In this document: positions 15,126 through 25,610 of the stretch, piece by piece
How positions within the stretch are numbered: the first letter of the stretch is position 1
Layout of the letters: each line of letters opens with the position of its first letter
Source: Paracoccus aerodenitrificans
GTDB taxonomy: Bacteria; Pseudomonadota; Alphaproteobacteria; Rhodobacterales; Rhodobacteraceae
Length of the DNA stretch: 64,000 nt
Direction of reading: 5' to 3'
Assembly: GCF_027913215.1 (NCBI RefSeq)
Contig: NZ_CP115784.1
Coordinates: forward strand, 744,001-808,000
Position numbers and translations under genes: made by a program
The notes under the pieces: generated by a model
Database searches by the model: none
What the model was told of the DNA's origin: nothing
The model's input: the letters and a program-made list of their open reading frames with translations, nothing else

Positions 15126-18100
15126 CTAGTCCAGACCTGAAGGCAGCCGCGCGTGCTCGGGTCGGCGAGCTGGTTCAGAGCTTCAGGCGCAACGAAGCAG
15201 ACTATCTGCGCGCTGTCTATAACGAGACGCAGGCCCGCACCGACTTCATCACGCCATTACTCGCGGCGTTCGGATGGGACGTGCACAATGCAGCTGGCCA
15301 GCCTCTTGGCCTGCGGGAAGTAATTGAAGAGGCCACGGTTGAGGTTGGCGAAGAGCGGCTCTCCAAGAAGCCGGACTATGAACTGCGCCTTGCTCGCCAA
15401 CGCAAGCTTTTCGTCGAAGCCAAAAAGCCGAGCATCCATATCGACCGCAACCGGGACGCGGCGTTTCAGACGCGGCGTTACGGATATTCCGCCAGCCTGC
15501 CGATCGCGGTGCTGACCAACTTCCATCAACTTGCGGTTTATGACTGTAAGCCCAAGCCCGACCTGGCCGACGAAGCGAATGTCGCGCGCATTCTGCTGGT
15601 GCGCTACGACGAGTTCGAGGCTCGCTTTGACGAGCTGTGGCCGCTGCTCTCCCGCGCGGCGGTCTACTCGGGTGATTTCGACCGGCGTTTCTCTGTTGAT
15701 GTGACGCGCCATGGGGCGGAACAGTTCGACGATTTCTTCCTCCGGCAAGTGCGTTCCTGGCGCGAACGGCTGGCGCAGGACATTCACCGCAACACGCCCG
15801 GCCTCTTGCCGGAAGAGCTTACGTATGCGGTGCAGCTTTTTCTTTTGCGGATCGTATTCCTGCGTATCTGTGAAGATCGCGACATTGAACGCTATGAAAC
15901 CCTACGCGACCTCGCCGCCGGTGACGGCAGTTTCAATGCCTTACTGGCGGAGCTGCGGCGAGCGGATGCCTTCTATGATTCCGGCCTGTTCCGGCTTCTC
16001 GACGACGCCCGGTTAGGCGTCCGCATCAGCGATGATGTGCTGAGTGGGATCATTAACGAGTTATATTATCCGCAGAGCCCATACACCTTCGCCGTCGTCG
16101 AAACCGAAGTGCTTGGTGAAATTTACGAGCAGTTCCTGGGCGAGATCATCACGATCGACGCTGCCGGCGCAGTCGATATCACCAGCAAGCCGGAAGTCCG
16201 GGAAAGCGGCGGCGTGGTGCCGACGCCCCGTTATATCGTTGATGCCATCGTTCAGCGCACGCTTGGTCCGCATCTCGCCGGCAAGGCCCCGACCGATCTC
16301 GCGGTCTTCACGGTTGCCGACATTTGCTGTGGCTCCGGCATCTTCCTGCTCTCGGTGTTCGAGTTCCTGAACGACCATTATCTGGCTTGGTATCAGGCCA
16401 ACGACCGCGCGGCGCATGTCGGACGGACGATCTACGAAGCCGGGGCAGGACTGTGGCGGCTCACCTTCGAGGAAAAGCGCCGCATTCTGCTGGCCCATGT
16501 CCGAGGCGTGGACATTGATGCAAATGCCGTAGAGGTGGCCCGATTCAGCCTCCTTCTGAAGCTGATCGAGGACGAAGGCGCGGCCGGCTTGCGCGATTAC
16601 GTCGAGCGCACCGGCACGCCGGCCCTGCCGGAGCTGGAAGGAACGCTGCGGGCGGGCAACAGCCTAGTCAGTCAAGCGGAATGGACGGCCGCGCGGGGAG
16701 CTCTGCCCGCCCGGCTGCTGGAGAAGGTCAATCCGTTCTCGTGGGCCGACGAGTTCCCCGTCGAAACTGCACGTGACGGATTCGACGTGATCGTAGGGAA
16801 CCCGCCCTATATCCGCATCCAAAACATGCAGGCGTATTCCCCGGAAGAGGCCGCTTTCTATCAGAACGCGGCCTCGCCCTACACGACGGCGCGGCAGGAC
16901 AATTTCGACAAGTATGCGCTGTTTATAGAGCGGTCCTTGTCTCTTGTCCGGCCGGATGGGCGGCTTGGCTTCATCATCCCGCACAAGTTCATGACGATTC
17001 ATGCTGGGCGGGCGCTCCGCCGCCTGGTGACGGCCGGTCACGTCCTTGAGGAAATAGTGCATTTCGGCGTGCAGCAGGTCTTCGGGCGGCAGGCGGCTAA
17101 TTACACCTGCCTGCTAATCCTCGACCGGCAGGGCAAGGCTGATGTGACGGTGGAGCGTGTCGACGCTCTGGAGCCGTGGCGCTACGGGACGCCCGGTCCC
17201 AGGAATGTGCTGCCGGCGGAAGAGCTGACGGATGATCCTTGGCAGTTCGCGGACGACGACACGCGCGCGCTATTTGCGCGTGTGCGGGCGGCCTGCGGCC
17301 GCGAGCTGGGGAATGCGGCGGAAATCTTCGTAGGCGTCCAGACCAGCGCCGACCCGATCTATATTTACCGCGCGGTGGCTGAGACGGCCGACACAGTGAC
17401 GCTACGGTGGGACGGCCGGGATTGGCCGATCGAGCGCGGCATTCTCCGGCCCTGCCTGCATGATGCTAGGCTCCACCCCTACACGCGTGCCGAAGCGAAC
17501 GCATGGATGATCTTCCCCTATGAGATCGGCCACAACGGCACTCGCACCATGGCCCGGTTGATCCAGCCGGCAGACATGGCACGGCTTTTTCCGGTATGCT
17601 TCGCATATCTGACGGCCCGACAAGCCGAGCTGGAACGCCGCAATGTCGTCGGCGGCACCGCCGCTGATCGGCAATTCTACCAATTTGGCCGCTCCCAAAG
17701 CCTGACAAAGTTCGACAGCCCGAAGATCATCCTGCCCATTCTCTCGCTCGAAGCCCGATATGCTTACGACGAGAGTAACATCATGATGACTGGCGGCGGG
17801 AACGGCCCGTATTACCTGATCCGTCCACAGGACGGCGCACCGGAAAGCAATTTCTTCCTACTGGCGGTGCTGCATCATCCCCTGAGCGAAGCGATGGTCA
17901 GGACGCATACAAGCCCCTTCCGGGGCGGTTACTATTCTCACGGCAAGCAGTTCATCGAGCATCTGCCGATTCCGCCGGCGACTCCGATTCAGCGCACCGA
18001 GATTGAAACGCTGGTTCTCCAGTTGATCGACGCCAACGATGCCGTGCTAGCGGCGCGAACGCCCCGCCAAAAAACGATTTACGAGCGCAATGCGACCGCA

Positions 18101-18193
18101 TTACGCGAGCAGATTGAAGACCGTGTCAGCACATTGTATGGACTGTCTGCCGCAGATGTTATCCTAGCGAAAGCAGTTCCGATCCCTGCGTGA
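15122..18193 (+). CDS. Type IIG restriction-modification enzyme, Eco57I-like
   Basis: A 1023-residue fused nuclease-methylase. The N-terminal PD-(D/E)XK nuclease is complete: Pro84-Asp85 (KKPDYEL) and Glu99-Ala-Lys101 (FVEAKK). Helical linkers follow, then an N6-methylase domain with motif I (VADICCGSGIF) and motif IV (VGNPPYIRIQ), and a C-terminal target-recognition domain. The ATG at 15122 overlaps the methylase stop. In Eco57I-type systems this protein cuts DNA a fixed distance from its asymmetric site and methylates one strand. Length and domain order are typical, and no disrupted motif was seen. Confidence 0.9.
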   Translation: MTSPDLKAAARARVGELVQSFRRNEADYLRAVYNETQARTDFITPLLAAFGWDVHNAAGQPLGLREVIEEATVEVGEERLSKKPDYELRLARQRKLFVEAKKPSIHIDRNRDAAFQTRRYGYSASLPIAVLTNFHQLAVYDCKPKPDLADEANVARILLVRYDEFEARFDELWPLLSRAAVYSGDFDRRFSVDVTRHGAEQFDDFFLRQVRSWRERLAQDIHRNTPGLLPEELTYAVQLFLLRIVFLRICEDRDIERYETLRDLAAGDGSFNALLAELRRADAFYDSGLFRLLDDARLGVRISDDVLSGIINELYYPQSPYTFAVVETEVLGEIYEQFLGEIITIDAAGAVDITSKPEVRESGGVVPTPRYIVDAIVQRTLGPHLAGKAPTDLAVFTVADICCGSGIFLLSVFEFLNDHYLAWYQANDRAAHVGRTIYEAGAGLWRLTFEEKRRILLAHVRGVDIDANAVEVARFSLLLKLIEDEGAAGLRDYVERTGTPALPELEGTLRAGNSLVSQAEWTAARGALPARLLEKVNPFSWADEFPVETARDGFDVIVGNPPYIRIQNMQAYSPEEAAFYQNAASPYTTARQDNFDKYALFIERSLSLVRPDGRLGFIIPHKFMTIHAGRALRRLVTAGHVLEEIVHFGVQQVFGRQAANYTCLLILDRQGKADVTVERVDALEPWRYGTPGPRNVLPAEELTDDPWQFADDDTRALFARVRAACGRELGNAAEIFVGVQTSADPIYIYRAVAETADTVTLRWDGRDWPIERGILRPCLHDARLHPYTRAEANAWMIFPYEIGHNGTRTMARLIQPADMARLFPVCFAYLTARQAELERRNVVGGTAADRQFYQFGRSQSLTKFDSPKIILPILSLEARYAYDESNIMMTGGGNGPYYLIRPQDGAPESNFFLLAVLHHPLSEAMVRTHTSPFRGGYYSHGKQFIEHLPIPPATPIQRTEIETLVLQLIDANDAVLAARTPRQKTIYERNATALREQIEDRVSTLYGLSAADVILAKAVPIPA

Positions 18194-18275
18194 ATTTTAC
18201 TTCTGCAACTTGTTGAACAGGGAGGACTGCCCATGAGCTCCCAGCCCATTTCAAGTATTTCGTGTCGCTCTCAGT

Positions 18276-20054
18276 TCAGTCCACTCCTGCTGCTTCCGCG
18301 ACCTGTGGATTCGGCGGCAAGGGGACGACATTATCTTCTCCAAACAAATCAGTGATTTTCATCATCGCAGCGGGGCTCACGAGTTGAGTAAAAAGCAAAG
18401 CTAGGCGCACCTTGGGGCGTGAACATGCAACATAGAACAAATTCCGATTGTTCTCGAAGAACTCCTGTTTGTCAGCAGGAGGCGCTGCATCCATCCATTC
18501 TAGGGTCTGTACAAAGTTGTATTTGTTCCAGCCACGTCCCACGATCACCAGAACATTCTCGAACTCCGCGCCCTTCACGCCGTGCTTCGTAGCAAATGGC
18601 GTGTGCCCGTCGATGAAACGATCCAACGCTATCAATTCCGTATAGTGAACCGTCCGTAGCTTTCTAAGCTGGGTGATCCGGCGGGATTCCCCTTCTACGG
18701 GTTCATCTCCGACTTCAGCGAGCTTCGCTTCGCGTTGTTCCACAGCGGCCGGCAGCCGCATGTGCGGCTGGGCGGCGATGAAGTCGATTATCTCGCCAAT
18801 CGTTCCAGTCTGCCGCAACGCAATGAGGACGTTCATACCATTGGTCCAGGCGATCTTGTCTTCATGACGACGGATGCGCGGCATGCCAGACCCGAATGCC
18901 TCGAACATTTCCCCATACCGGTTGGCCTCGAACGCAGCGCAGGCGGGTTCCAGCTGGTCCGCAAGAAACTTGATGTGAGGATCATCCTTCTTCAACCAAG
19001 GATCGTTGAACTGGCCATAAATGCTCCGAATGTTCTCGTATCCTTGCTCCCGAGCAAGGATACTGTGGCTGAGCATCAGTATTTTTGTTTTCTCTACCGA
19101 TAGATCCCAGCCCTCCGCTGCCAGCCGATCCTTCACATGCTGAAAGTAAGCACGAGCTGCCTCGGGACTGGTATCATCTTTCCAGTGGCCGCCTCCCTGT
19201 CCGGTTCGTCGCTGCCCCGCCCAGTTATTTGTATGAAATACACGGGTCTCACCCTGTGCAGCGGGATCGCTAACCATCTGCGGCAAGTCTGGACGCATAC
19301 GGTTGAGGACCTGCACAATCGCATCGACGGACCGGAAGTTCGCTTGCTTGTCTATAACCTCCAGTGCCTGGTGTTCCACCAGCCCACATCCCTCGCCGTA
19401 AATCTTCTGCCAGTGGTCCCCGAAAAGACCAATCAAGGGGCCTTCACCTCGATCAAGAAACCACTCTTTCAACGCATCAACGAATCCGGCATCCGTGTCC
19501 TGATATTCGTCGATAAGCAGAATGGGATATCGTGAAGTCAGAACCCGACGAAACTTGGGGCGACTCATCGCCTGATTCATCAGCGACAATACATCTTCAT
19601 GGCGAAGTGAAACCTGATCGTCTGTCACGCCGGGGTAGCCAAGTTCATAATGAATACGACGATGACCGACGCCGCCGGCTTCCGCAAGCCGCTCTTCCCA
19701 TGTCGGCAACCCGGGAACCAGTTCACGAAGCGTAGGCTGAAAATCCTGAAGGACTGACCAGCAAAAACCGTGCACGGTTTCGGGTCTCACCGCAGGGTGC
19801 GCGTTCGTTCTGGCAATGATCTCGTCCTTGGCGACGTTGGTGTAGGTGATGCAGCCGATCTGTTGGCGCTGCCGCAGCAACGCGGAGCCTTGCTTTTCAA
19901 TCAATCTGCGAAGTGCTCTCTCAAGAGAATAGGTTTTCCCAGCTCCGGCGCCCGCCTCTAGACGAAAGCTGCGTCCTTCATCCAGGCAAGCGAACATGCG
20001 TTCCAGAGCAATGCGACCAGCGGCATCTGCGGGGCTTTCTTGTCCCTCAGCCAT
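18276..20054 (-). CDS. gajB: GajB, UvrD-like helicase of Gabija
   Basis: A 592-residue superfamily 1 helicase. Walker A is EAGAGAGKT (33-41), motif Ia is ITYTNVAKDEI, Walker B is LLIDEYQDTD, and the C-terminal motifs include VKGAEFENVLVI and LFYVACSRPK. In Gabija, GajB senses DNA ends or single strands and works with the GajA nuclease complex against phage. The start overlaps the gajA stop by eight bases, so the pair is one operon. The gene converges with the type IIG gene; the 82 bases between them show no obvious terminator. Confidence 0.88.
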   Translation of the reverse strand: MAEGQESPADAAGRIALERMFACLDEGRSFRLEAGAGAGKTYSLERALRRLIEKQGSALLRQRQQIGCITYTNVAKDEIIARTNAHPAVRPETVHGFCWSVLQDFQPTLRELVPGLPTWEERLAEAGGVGHRRIHYELGYPGVTDDQVSLRHEDVLSLMNQAMSRPKFRRVLTSRYPILLIDEYQDTDAGFVDALKEWFLDRGEGPLIGLFGDHWQKIYGEGCGLVEHQALEVIDKQANFRSVDAIVQVLNRMRPDLPQMVSDPAAQGETRVFHTNNWAGQRRTGQGGGHWKDDTSPEAARAYFQHVKDRLAAEGWDLSVEKTKILMLSHSILAREQGYENIRSIYGQFNDPWLKKDDPHIKFLADQLEPACAAFEANRYGEMFEAFGSGMPRIRRHEDKIAWTNGMNVLIALRQTGTIGEIIDFIAAQPHMRLPAAVEQREAKLAEVGDEPVEGESRRITQLRKLRTVHYTELIALDRFIDGHTPFATKHGVKGAEFENVLVIVGRGWNKYNFVQTLEWMDAAPPADKQEFFENNRNLFYVACSRPKVRLALLFTQLVSPAAMMKITDLFGEDNVVPLPPNPQVAEAAGVD

Positions 20055-22122
20055 GTTCGCCTCCCTGGATCGGGGCGATCTCGACCCCGGCAGCTTCGGC
20101 GAGAATTTCGACCGCTACGGCCCCCGGGGGAGGCACAGGGGCGGGATTACCCTGTGCCAACCATCTCAAACCTTCAGAGATGTAACGGGGAACACTCCAC
20201 TCGGTGTTTGTGATCGCGTATTGCAGAGCAAAGGCGGACTTTTTCTGTTCCGCAGCGAGGTCATACGCCGCCGTTGCAACATCTTCCTCTCCAAGCGCGA
20301 AAAGGCCAGGGTTCGCGATTATGAACGCGTCTTCGAAGCTCCGCCCGCACGCTCCACCATCCTGCTCTGGAATCTGGTACGCGATGCGCCTGCCATTGGT
20401 AATCTTCTCGTCTGGTGTTTTGATGAGCAAGGCTGCCGGAGATATATCGGCACCGTACAATGCTTTTAGGCAACCGTTGCTCGTGAATTGTCCTTGGGCG
20501 ACAGGTACGGCCTCGCGCTTGTTGTTTGCATTGGGACGAACCGCATCTATGTCCGTGATAATCAATGTGCGGAGTTCGAGGAACGTCAGCAAATCGAAGA
20601 AGCGGTGAGCATAGGCTCCACCTACTTCCATGACGGTGAGGTATTGACTGCCGAGCTGCGGTGCTCCAGGTGCCGCATTGTCCGTTTTTCGAATCATTGT
20701 CGGAAGGAGGAGGCGTTCCGACGTGCCCTCGATCAGGACGGCCTTATCGGCAAAGAACAGATCGCAACGGGTGAGCGTCAGATACTGATGTAGAAACTCC
20801 CGATCAGGCTCGGGCGCAGCTCCCATGCCCCGGCGAAGATCTTTGATGATGGTCCGCCGGACGCCATTTTCGTCCGCTTTCGACAGGAAATAGCGCATGG
20901 ATTCAAAGCGGGCCTCGTTAGCCATGTGCGGCGAATGGGTCGTAACGACAAACTGGACGGGCCAAGGGTGATTATCGTTCAATTGAGTGACGAAAGCATT
21001 CGTGATCTGATCGAGTTGCCGAATGAATACCTCCTGCATCTGGGGATGAAGGTGCGCTTCCGGCTCTTCGATGAATATTAGATGCACTCCAGCCGCCGTC
21101 GGTGTTGCCTGATACTCACGAAAGAAGCGCAAGAGTTGCAGCAGCATGAAGACGAGATTACGCACGCCGAGACCATTGTAGGTTTCGGGAAGTGTTATCC
21201 CGTTCTTCCCGACATAACGGACCTTGGTGTGATCGCTTAGCAATCTCTCGACGTCAAAGCTCGTCTCAGTGATGAGTCCTGGATCAGCCAGTCCGGGGTA
21301 GCCGAACAGTTCGAAGGTGGGCAGCAGCGATGTAAGCTTGACATTGAAGTCGCTGTGCAGATCGCTTTGAATGTCTTCGACAGCGATTTTCAACTGCTCG
21401 GCGGTAGTCCGTTTTTCAGGGTCGATCGGATCGCTTAGTGCCGACTGAAAAAGTATTTCTACGACTTTTCCAAGAACATCTCGTTCGCGTTTCGTGTCAT
21501 CACCCAATCCACGTTGCGCATTGATGAAGCCGCCTTGTACTATAGAAGTGAGCACTTTCGTTTCGAGAGGCTTCCTATTCGTGGGATCGTTAGGATCAAT
21601 CGCTTCTAAAGTCGAGATGTAGGCGGCAGAAACCCGCGCTCCCAGAGCACGGAAAAGCGCACTTCTGGCAACCTCTGCATCTTCTTCTGATGCAGGGAGA
21701 TCGGCGAAGAGAAATGTAGTTGCGTCGGGTCGAGGGCCAAAAGTCAGGACAAGACGCGCATATGTACAATCTGGATTTAGGTCGATGATGCAGTCGCCCA
21801 ATGCTCCAAGGTCCGGCATGTCAACGTCGTACGAAACATCAATTATTACACGAATGACGGGAAGTGTATCCAGTACGTCTGAAACCTCCGCTCCGGCGCT
21901 GAGCGCCTCAAAAGCGTTCCAGAACTTCTCGTGACAGCCGAGAGAAAAATCTTCGAGACGGAAGGTGAGAGTCTTTTCTGAGAGGAGCCGGCGGAAAAGC
22001 TCTGCAATAGATGTTTTGCCACTATTGTTTCGCCCCACGATCAGCGTGGTTCTATCTTCGAAACCAATCTCGACATCCTGCAGCAATCGGAAGTTTTCTA
22101 TCTTCACATTGTGTAGCTTCAA
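20047..22122 (-). CDS. gajA: GajA, OLD-family ATPase-Toprim nuclease of Gabija
   Basis: A 691-residue OLD-family endonuclease. The N-terminal ABC-type ATPase has Walker A GRNNSGKT (30-37), a signature region (YNGLGVRNLVFMLLQLL) and Walker B (IFIEEPEAHLHPQM). The C-terminal Toprim domain has the Glu motif (AVLIEGTSERLLLP) and the DxD motif (LIITDIDAV). GajA forms a tetramer that nicks DNA when nucleotides are depleted, as known for the family. It is slightly longer than the founding Bacillus protein but complete. It is first in a two-gene operon with gajB. The AT-rich 178 bases upstream, between it and mcrC, should hold its promoter. Confidence 0.88.
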   Translation of the reverse strand: MKLHNVKIENFRLLQDVEIGFEDRTTLIVGRNNSGKTSIAELFRRLLSEKTLTFRLEDFSLGCHEKFWNAFEALSAGAEVSDVLDTLPVIRVIIDVSYDVDMPDLGALGDCIIDLNPDCTYARLVLTFGPRPDATTFLFADLPASEEDAEVARSALFRALGARVSAAYISTLEAIDPNDPTNRKPLETKVLTSIVQGGFINAQRGLGDDTKRERDVLGKVVEILFQSALSDPIDPEKRTTAEQLKIAVEDIQSDLHSDFNVKLTSLLPTFELFGYPGLADPGLITETSFDVERLLSDHTKVRYVGKNGITLPETYNGLGVRNLVFMLLQLLRFFREYQATPTAAGVHLIFIEEPEAHLHPQMQEVFIRQLDQITNAFVTQLNDNHPWPVQFVVTTHSPHMANEARFESMRYFLSKADENGVRRTIIKDLRRGMGAAPEPDREFLHQYLTLTRCDLFFADKAVLIEGTSERLLLPTMIRKTDNAAPGAPQLGSQYLTVMEVGGAYAHRFFDLLTFLELRTLIITDIDAVRPNANNKREAVPVAQGQFTSNGCLKALYGADISPAALLIKTPDEKITNGRRIAYQIPEQDGGACGRSFEDAFIIANPGLFALGEEDVATAAYDLAAEQKKSAFALQYAITNTEWSVPRYISEGLRWLAQGNPAPVPPPGAVAVEILAEAAGVEIAPIQGGEHG

Positions 22123-22300
22123 TTTTCACGCCCCCAAATATAATGCCGCGGTCTAATCGTTGGTGCTGTTGTTATATTTCATCAAAAGCCCGACGCGGGT
22201 GGATGCAAATAGTATGTTTACATGGCTCTAACTTCTTCTGAAGTGGTGAATTGTCAGTGTCTATAAACTTCTTTCAAAAATGATCGTGCCGCCTGCAGGC

Positions 22301-23590
22301 TTATCGCAAAACTGATCTCATCATCGGAATATCTGCCATGGGAGGATTACTGTCTTCCTTACAATGGATCATGGCGTAAGTGATGATCTTCCAATCCTGT
22401 CTTTTTCTTGCCTGTGCCAAATCGACTTGCCAAATTTCCACCCTGCGGTCTGTGGCGGTATAGTGCCATGTCGTTGGCGGCGCGCGCTTCCGTCCAGGAT
22501 AGAGAAGTATGACACGGCTTGCATTGTAGGCAGCCCCATAGGACGCGAGCTGGTAAAGATCGGCTTGGCTCACATTTGGCGTAGAGCCGGGCTGTTCGCC
22601 CAGATCTTTCCATTTCGTATCAATGATCAACGGGCCATTAGGCGTGTCAATTACGATGTCTGGGATCAACGGGTAGGCCCCATGCTGCAACAGGGTGTAC
22701 TGTCGGCGCTGAACTGACACCGATCCTGGCGGAAGAACCCGTTGCAGCCAGCGGGCAACATACCGTTCAAACAGCAGGTTCATCGGAAAGAGCAACGAAA
22801 TGCCCGCGCCGTGTCCGGAACTCGTGTTTTGCCACTCTGCTTCCAGCAGCATACGCGCAAGCATATGCGCCTGACGAAAGCGCTCATTCATCCGGTTCCA
22901 AACGATACGCTCTCTCAGTGGGGCGGGGCTGGCGGGAATGTCGGCGAAGCGCCCTGTCAGGTTGGCGATCCGGCGGCGCAGAGGCTCGGAGCGCACAAAG
23001 GAGATGATGCGCAACAGGCTGGTCTTGAACAGCCGGTTGAGCGGCGTGTTCTCAGAAAACTCGTCAAACCGGCAATGCAGACGGGAAGGATCAACCGAGC
23101 GGCGAACGATCTGCTGCCTCACATCGAGCACCCCTCGCAGTTTAGGCAAAACATCGTCCTCAGGCACATAGTCGCGCGTCAGACCGGATTTCGCCTGTTC
23201 CGCAAGGCGGGTGACAAACAGATTGATAAAGGCTTCGAGGAGGTCGCTCTCCTGTGTGCCCATCTGCGCGATCTGCCCTTCTGAAAGCGGAATGTCGAAG
23301 GCGACCGCAATCATCCGCACAAGGGTTGCTCGCAATTCACCGTCCTCGTCGGTGAGCTTGGGCAGGATTTCCAAACTTGTCCCTGGAACGGAAATAATGC
23401 CGCAAACCTGCTTGGTTTCCAGCTTCTGAAAGCCGCGCGCCAGTACGCCGTTCTCAGCCACGCCGAGCCTGCGGGCAGCCGTGATAGCGGCAAGATGCAG
23501 TTGCTCGGCTTGTCCTTCGTTGATTCCGTCGGGGCCAATGGGCAGGGAGGACCATTCCGGCAGAGAGTAATGGCTTTTCTTTTTGGGCAT
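22301..23590 (-). CDS. mcrC: McrC-like subunit of a type IV restriction system
   Basis: A 429-residue McrC-family protein. The N-terminal region binds and stimulates McrB; the C-terminal PD-(D/E)XK nuclease motif is visible (IPDIVIDTPNGPLIIDTKWK, with Asp and the D-x-K pair). McrBC cleaves DNA with methylated or otherwise modified cytosines. The ATG overlaps the mcrB stop by one base. In an island that also carries its own adenine methylases, cytosine-specific McrBC would not attack self-modification. Confidence 0.87.
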   Translation of the reverse strand: MPKKKSHYSLPEWSSLPIGPDGINEGQAEQLHLAAITAARRLGVAENGVLARGFQKLETKQVCGIISVPGTSLEILPKLTDEDGELRATLVRMIAVAFDIPLSEGQIAQMGTQESDLLEAFINLFVTRLAEQAKSGLTRDYVPEDDVLPKLRGVLDVRQQIVRRSVDPSRLHCRFDEFSENTPLNRLFKTSLLRIISFVRSEPLRRRIANLTGRFADIPASPAPLRERIVWNRMNERFRQAHMLARMLLEAEWQNTSSGHGAGISLLFPMNLLFERYVARWLQRVLPPGSVSVQRRQYTLLQHGAYPLIPDIVIDTPNGPLIIDTKWKDLGEQPGSTPNVSQADLYQLASYGAAYNASRVILLYPGRKRAPPTTWHYTATDRRVEIWQVDLAQARKRQDWKIITYAMIHCKEDSNPPMADIPMMRSVLR

Positions 23591-25443
23591 TATTCCTGTC
23601 CCAGAAGAGCCATATAAGCTGCTTCAGGGTATGCTCCTTCTTCCCGAAAGATATCGGAATAGCGATACCGATCTTCAGCAAATCCCTCAGCCCCCTTGGG
23701 AACCGGAATAGGGGTTCGATTCAGAAAGCCGTCGCCGCCACCCAGAACAATGCGAACCCGTTCAATGTCGTCATGGAAATACTCACGCAGCAGCGGGATG
23801 ACCTTGAACGCCATGACGCGATCGAGTTCGGCTTTCATCTTGACGCCCATAAACCAGGCGTGGCCGATCTGGGCATCCTCTCCCAGGAAATAGACAATAC
23901 GCAGATTGAGGTTGTCCAGAATGGCTGCAAGATCGAGCGCACTATCGTCGAGTTCGATGCCTGCGAGTTCTGCAGAATCGGGTGGCAGTTCCTCAAACAC
24001 GAAACGCCGACGCAGTGCTGTATCCAGCAGCGAGATAGATCTGTCGGCCGTGTTCATCGTGCCAAGGATGTACAGATTGGCCGGAAGGGAGAATGCGGTT
24101 TTGGAATAAGGAAGTGTGACGGTGATCGCCGCAGGCGCTCCTTGTCTCTTGTCTGCCTCCAGAAGCGTGATGAGTTCGCCCAGAACCTTCGAGATGTTGG
24201 CGCGATTGATCTCGTCAATGATGAGGACATGGTTGCCGGCCTGCTTCGAAGCCCGCTCTGCCATCACTTTCAGCACACCCGCTTCCGGTTCGAGCGTGAA
24301 GCCTGCGCCCGATGCCATAGGCTTGGGTCGCAATCCCTCGACGAAATCTTCGTAGGTATAGCTTTGATGGAAGGTGACGAAGCCGATGCGCCCGTCCCTG
24401 ACCAGTTGCTCATAGGACGCGCGCACTGCACCCGGATCGGACGCCGCCTGGCCTAGACATATCTCGACGGCGCGTTGTGCGGTGCTGAACGTCTTGCCCG
24501 TACCCGGGGGGCCATAGAAGATCGTATTCAGTTCAAAACCGGATGGAGATGGCACGACGGCTTCTTCATCCAGTTTATCTGCCGAGTGCGCCTTCTTTTT
24601 TTTCGGCTTCTGCCAGACAGGCCTGAAGTCACCCTCGTAGAAATCGACGTGTGAACCATGCTTGGCTTCAAGGCTCTTGCGCAAAGTCAGAAGTGCGTCA
24701 TCGAGCTTGGCTATGCTCATGGCGCCGGTATCGGCTGCGGTTGTGGCCCCGAAGCCAGCCAGAATATCCCGTTTATGCTGGCCGGCGCTGATGCGCTCGA
24801 AGCTGTCAGGAAAAAGCAGGAAGGGCAGGATATGACGCAATTGCCGATTCTCGCCGTTCACCTGTATCTCGAACCAACTGGCAAATGCGCCGCCGTCCCC
24901 AAGCAGGCGTCGACGTTCATCAACAGGCCTGGATTTGAGATCCTGCATGGCGGTAATCAGCAGAACGAGCTCGCGCCATTTATTGTTGTTATACCCTTGG
25001 CCAGCCCGGCCGACACCGTAAAGAACCTGTTCTGTCAGGGCTGTCACATCTTGTGGCAGATCCTGGCCTGACCAGGACCAAACCTCGCGGACTTTCCGAT
25101 CCTTGGTCGGAGGAGAGACATCGCCACGCTGGAAGGCATAAAGTAGCCAGATCAGCTCGGCCATCAGGCAGTGCGCTTCAGCGGTTGCGTCAGACAGCTG
25201 GACTTTCAGCTTTTCGAAGAACTTGCCTTCGCCCTCATCGAGGTTCTGCACGTAGGTACGCTGCAATTCCGCAAAGTGTTCAGCGGTCCAGAGTGAGCGT
25301 CCAGGTGACAGCAGGGAACCATCGCCGATCAGGCAATCAGTGCGAAGACGATCCATCGTCTCGTAAAGTGGAGAAAGATCAGCATCTGGGTTATAACGGG
25401 CCACGAAAATTCCTCGGAAATACTTAGATAACCATTGCGGCAT
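23590..25443 (-). CDS. mcrB: McrB-like AAA+ GTPase
   Basis: A protein of about 617 residues. The variable N-terminal domain (to about residue 300) would read the modified DNA target and has no recognised family. The C-terminal motor has Walker A FYGPPGTGKTFS, Walker B LIIDEINRANISKVLGEL and the diagnostic MNTADRS segment of McrB GTPases. The ATG at 25443 is chosen; a TTG at 25500 would add 19 residues. The gene is upstream of mcrC in a two-gene operon. The unusual N-terminus leaves the recognised modification open. Confidence 0.87.
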   Translation of the reverse strand: MPQWLSKYFRGIFVARYNPDADLSPLYETMDRLRTDCLIGDGSLLSPGRSLWTAEHFAELQRTYVQNLDEGEGKFFEKLKVQLSDATAEAHCLMAELIWLLYAFQRGDVSPPTKDRKVREVWSWSGQDLPQDVTALTEQVLYGVGRAGQGYNNNKWRELVLLITAMQDLKSRPVDERRRLLGDGGAFASWFEIQVNGENRQLRHILPFLLFPDSFERISAGQHKRDILAGFGATTAADTGAMSIAKLDDALLTLRKSLEAKHGSHVDFYEGDFRPVWQKPKKKKAHSADKLDEEAVVPSPSGFELNTIFYGPPGTGKTFSTAQRAVEICLGQAASDPGAVRASYEQLVRDGRIGFVTFHQSYTYEDFVEGLRPKPMASGAGFTLEPEAGVLKVMAERASKQAGNHVLIIDEINRANISKVLGELITLLEADKRQGAPAAITVTLPYSKTAFSLPANLYILGTMNTADRSISLLDTALRRRFVFEELPPDSAELAGIELDDSALDLAAILDNLNLRIVYFLGEDAQIGHAWFMGVKMKAELDRVMAFKVIPLLREYFHDDIERVRIVLGGGDGFLNRTPIPVPKGAEGFAEDRYRYSDIFREEGAYPEAAYMALLGQE

Positions 25444-25610
25444 GCAATATTCGTCTTCCGACTGGCGCGAGTCGGTCCAGCTTGCATAAGAAACCAGCAA
25501 AGCTCTTTTTGTCCAGTATACAGAGGCATTTGGGGGAAAGCCTTCCCCCTGGTCGGCACCGGCGTTGCCGACGCACCCCCATCAGCGGGGAGACCCCGCA
25601 ACGCCCCCTT

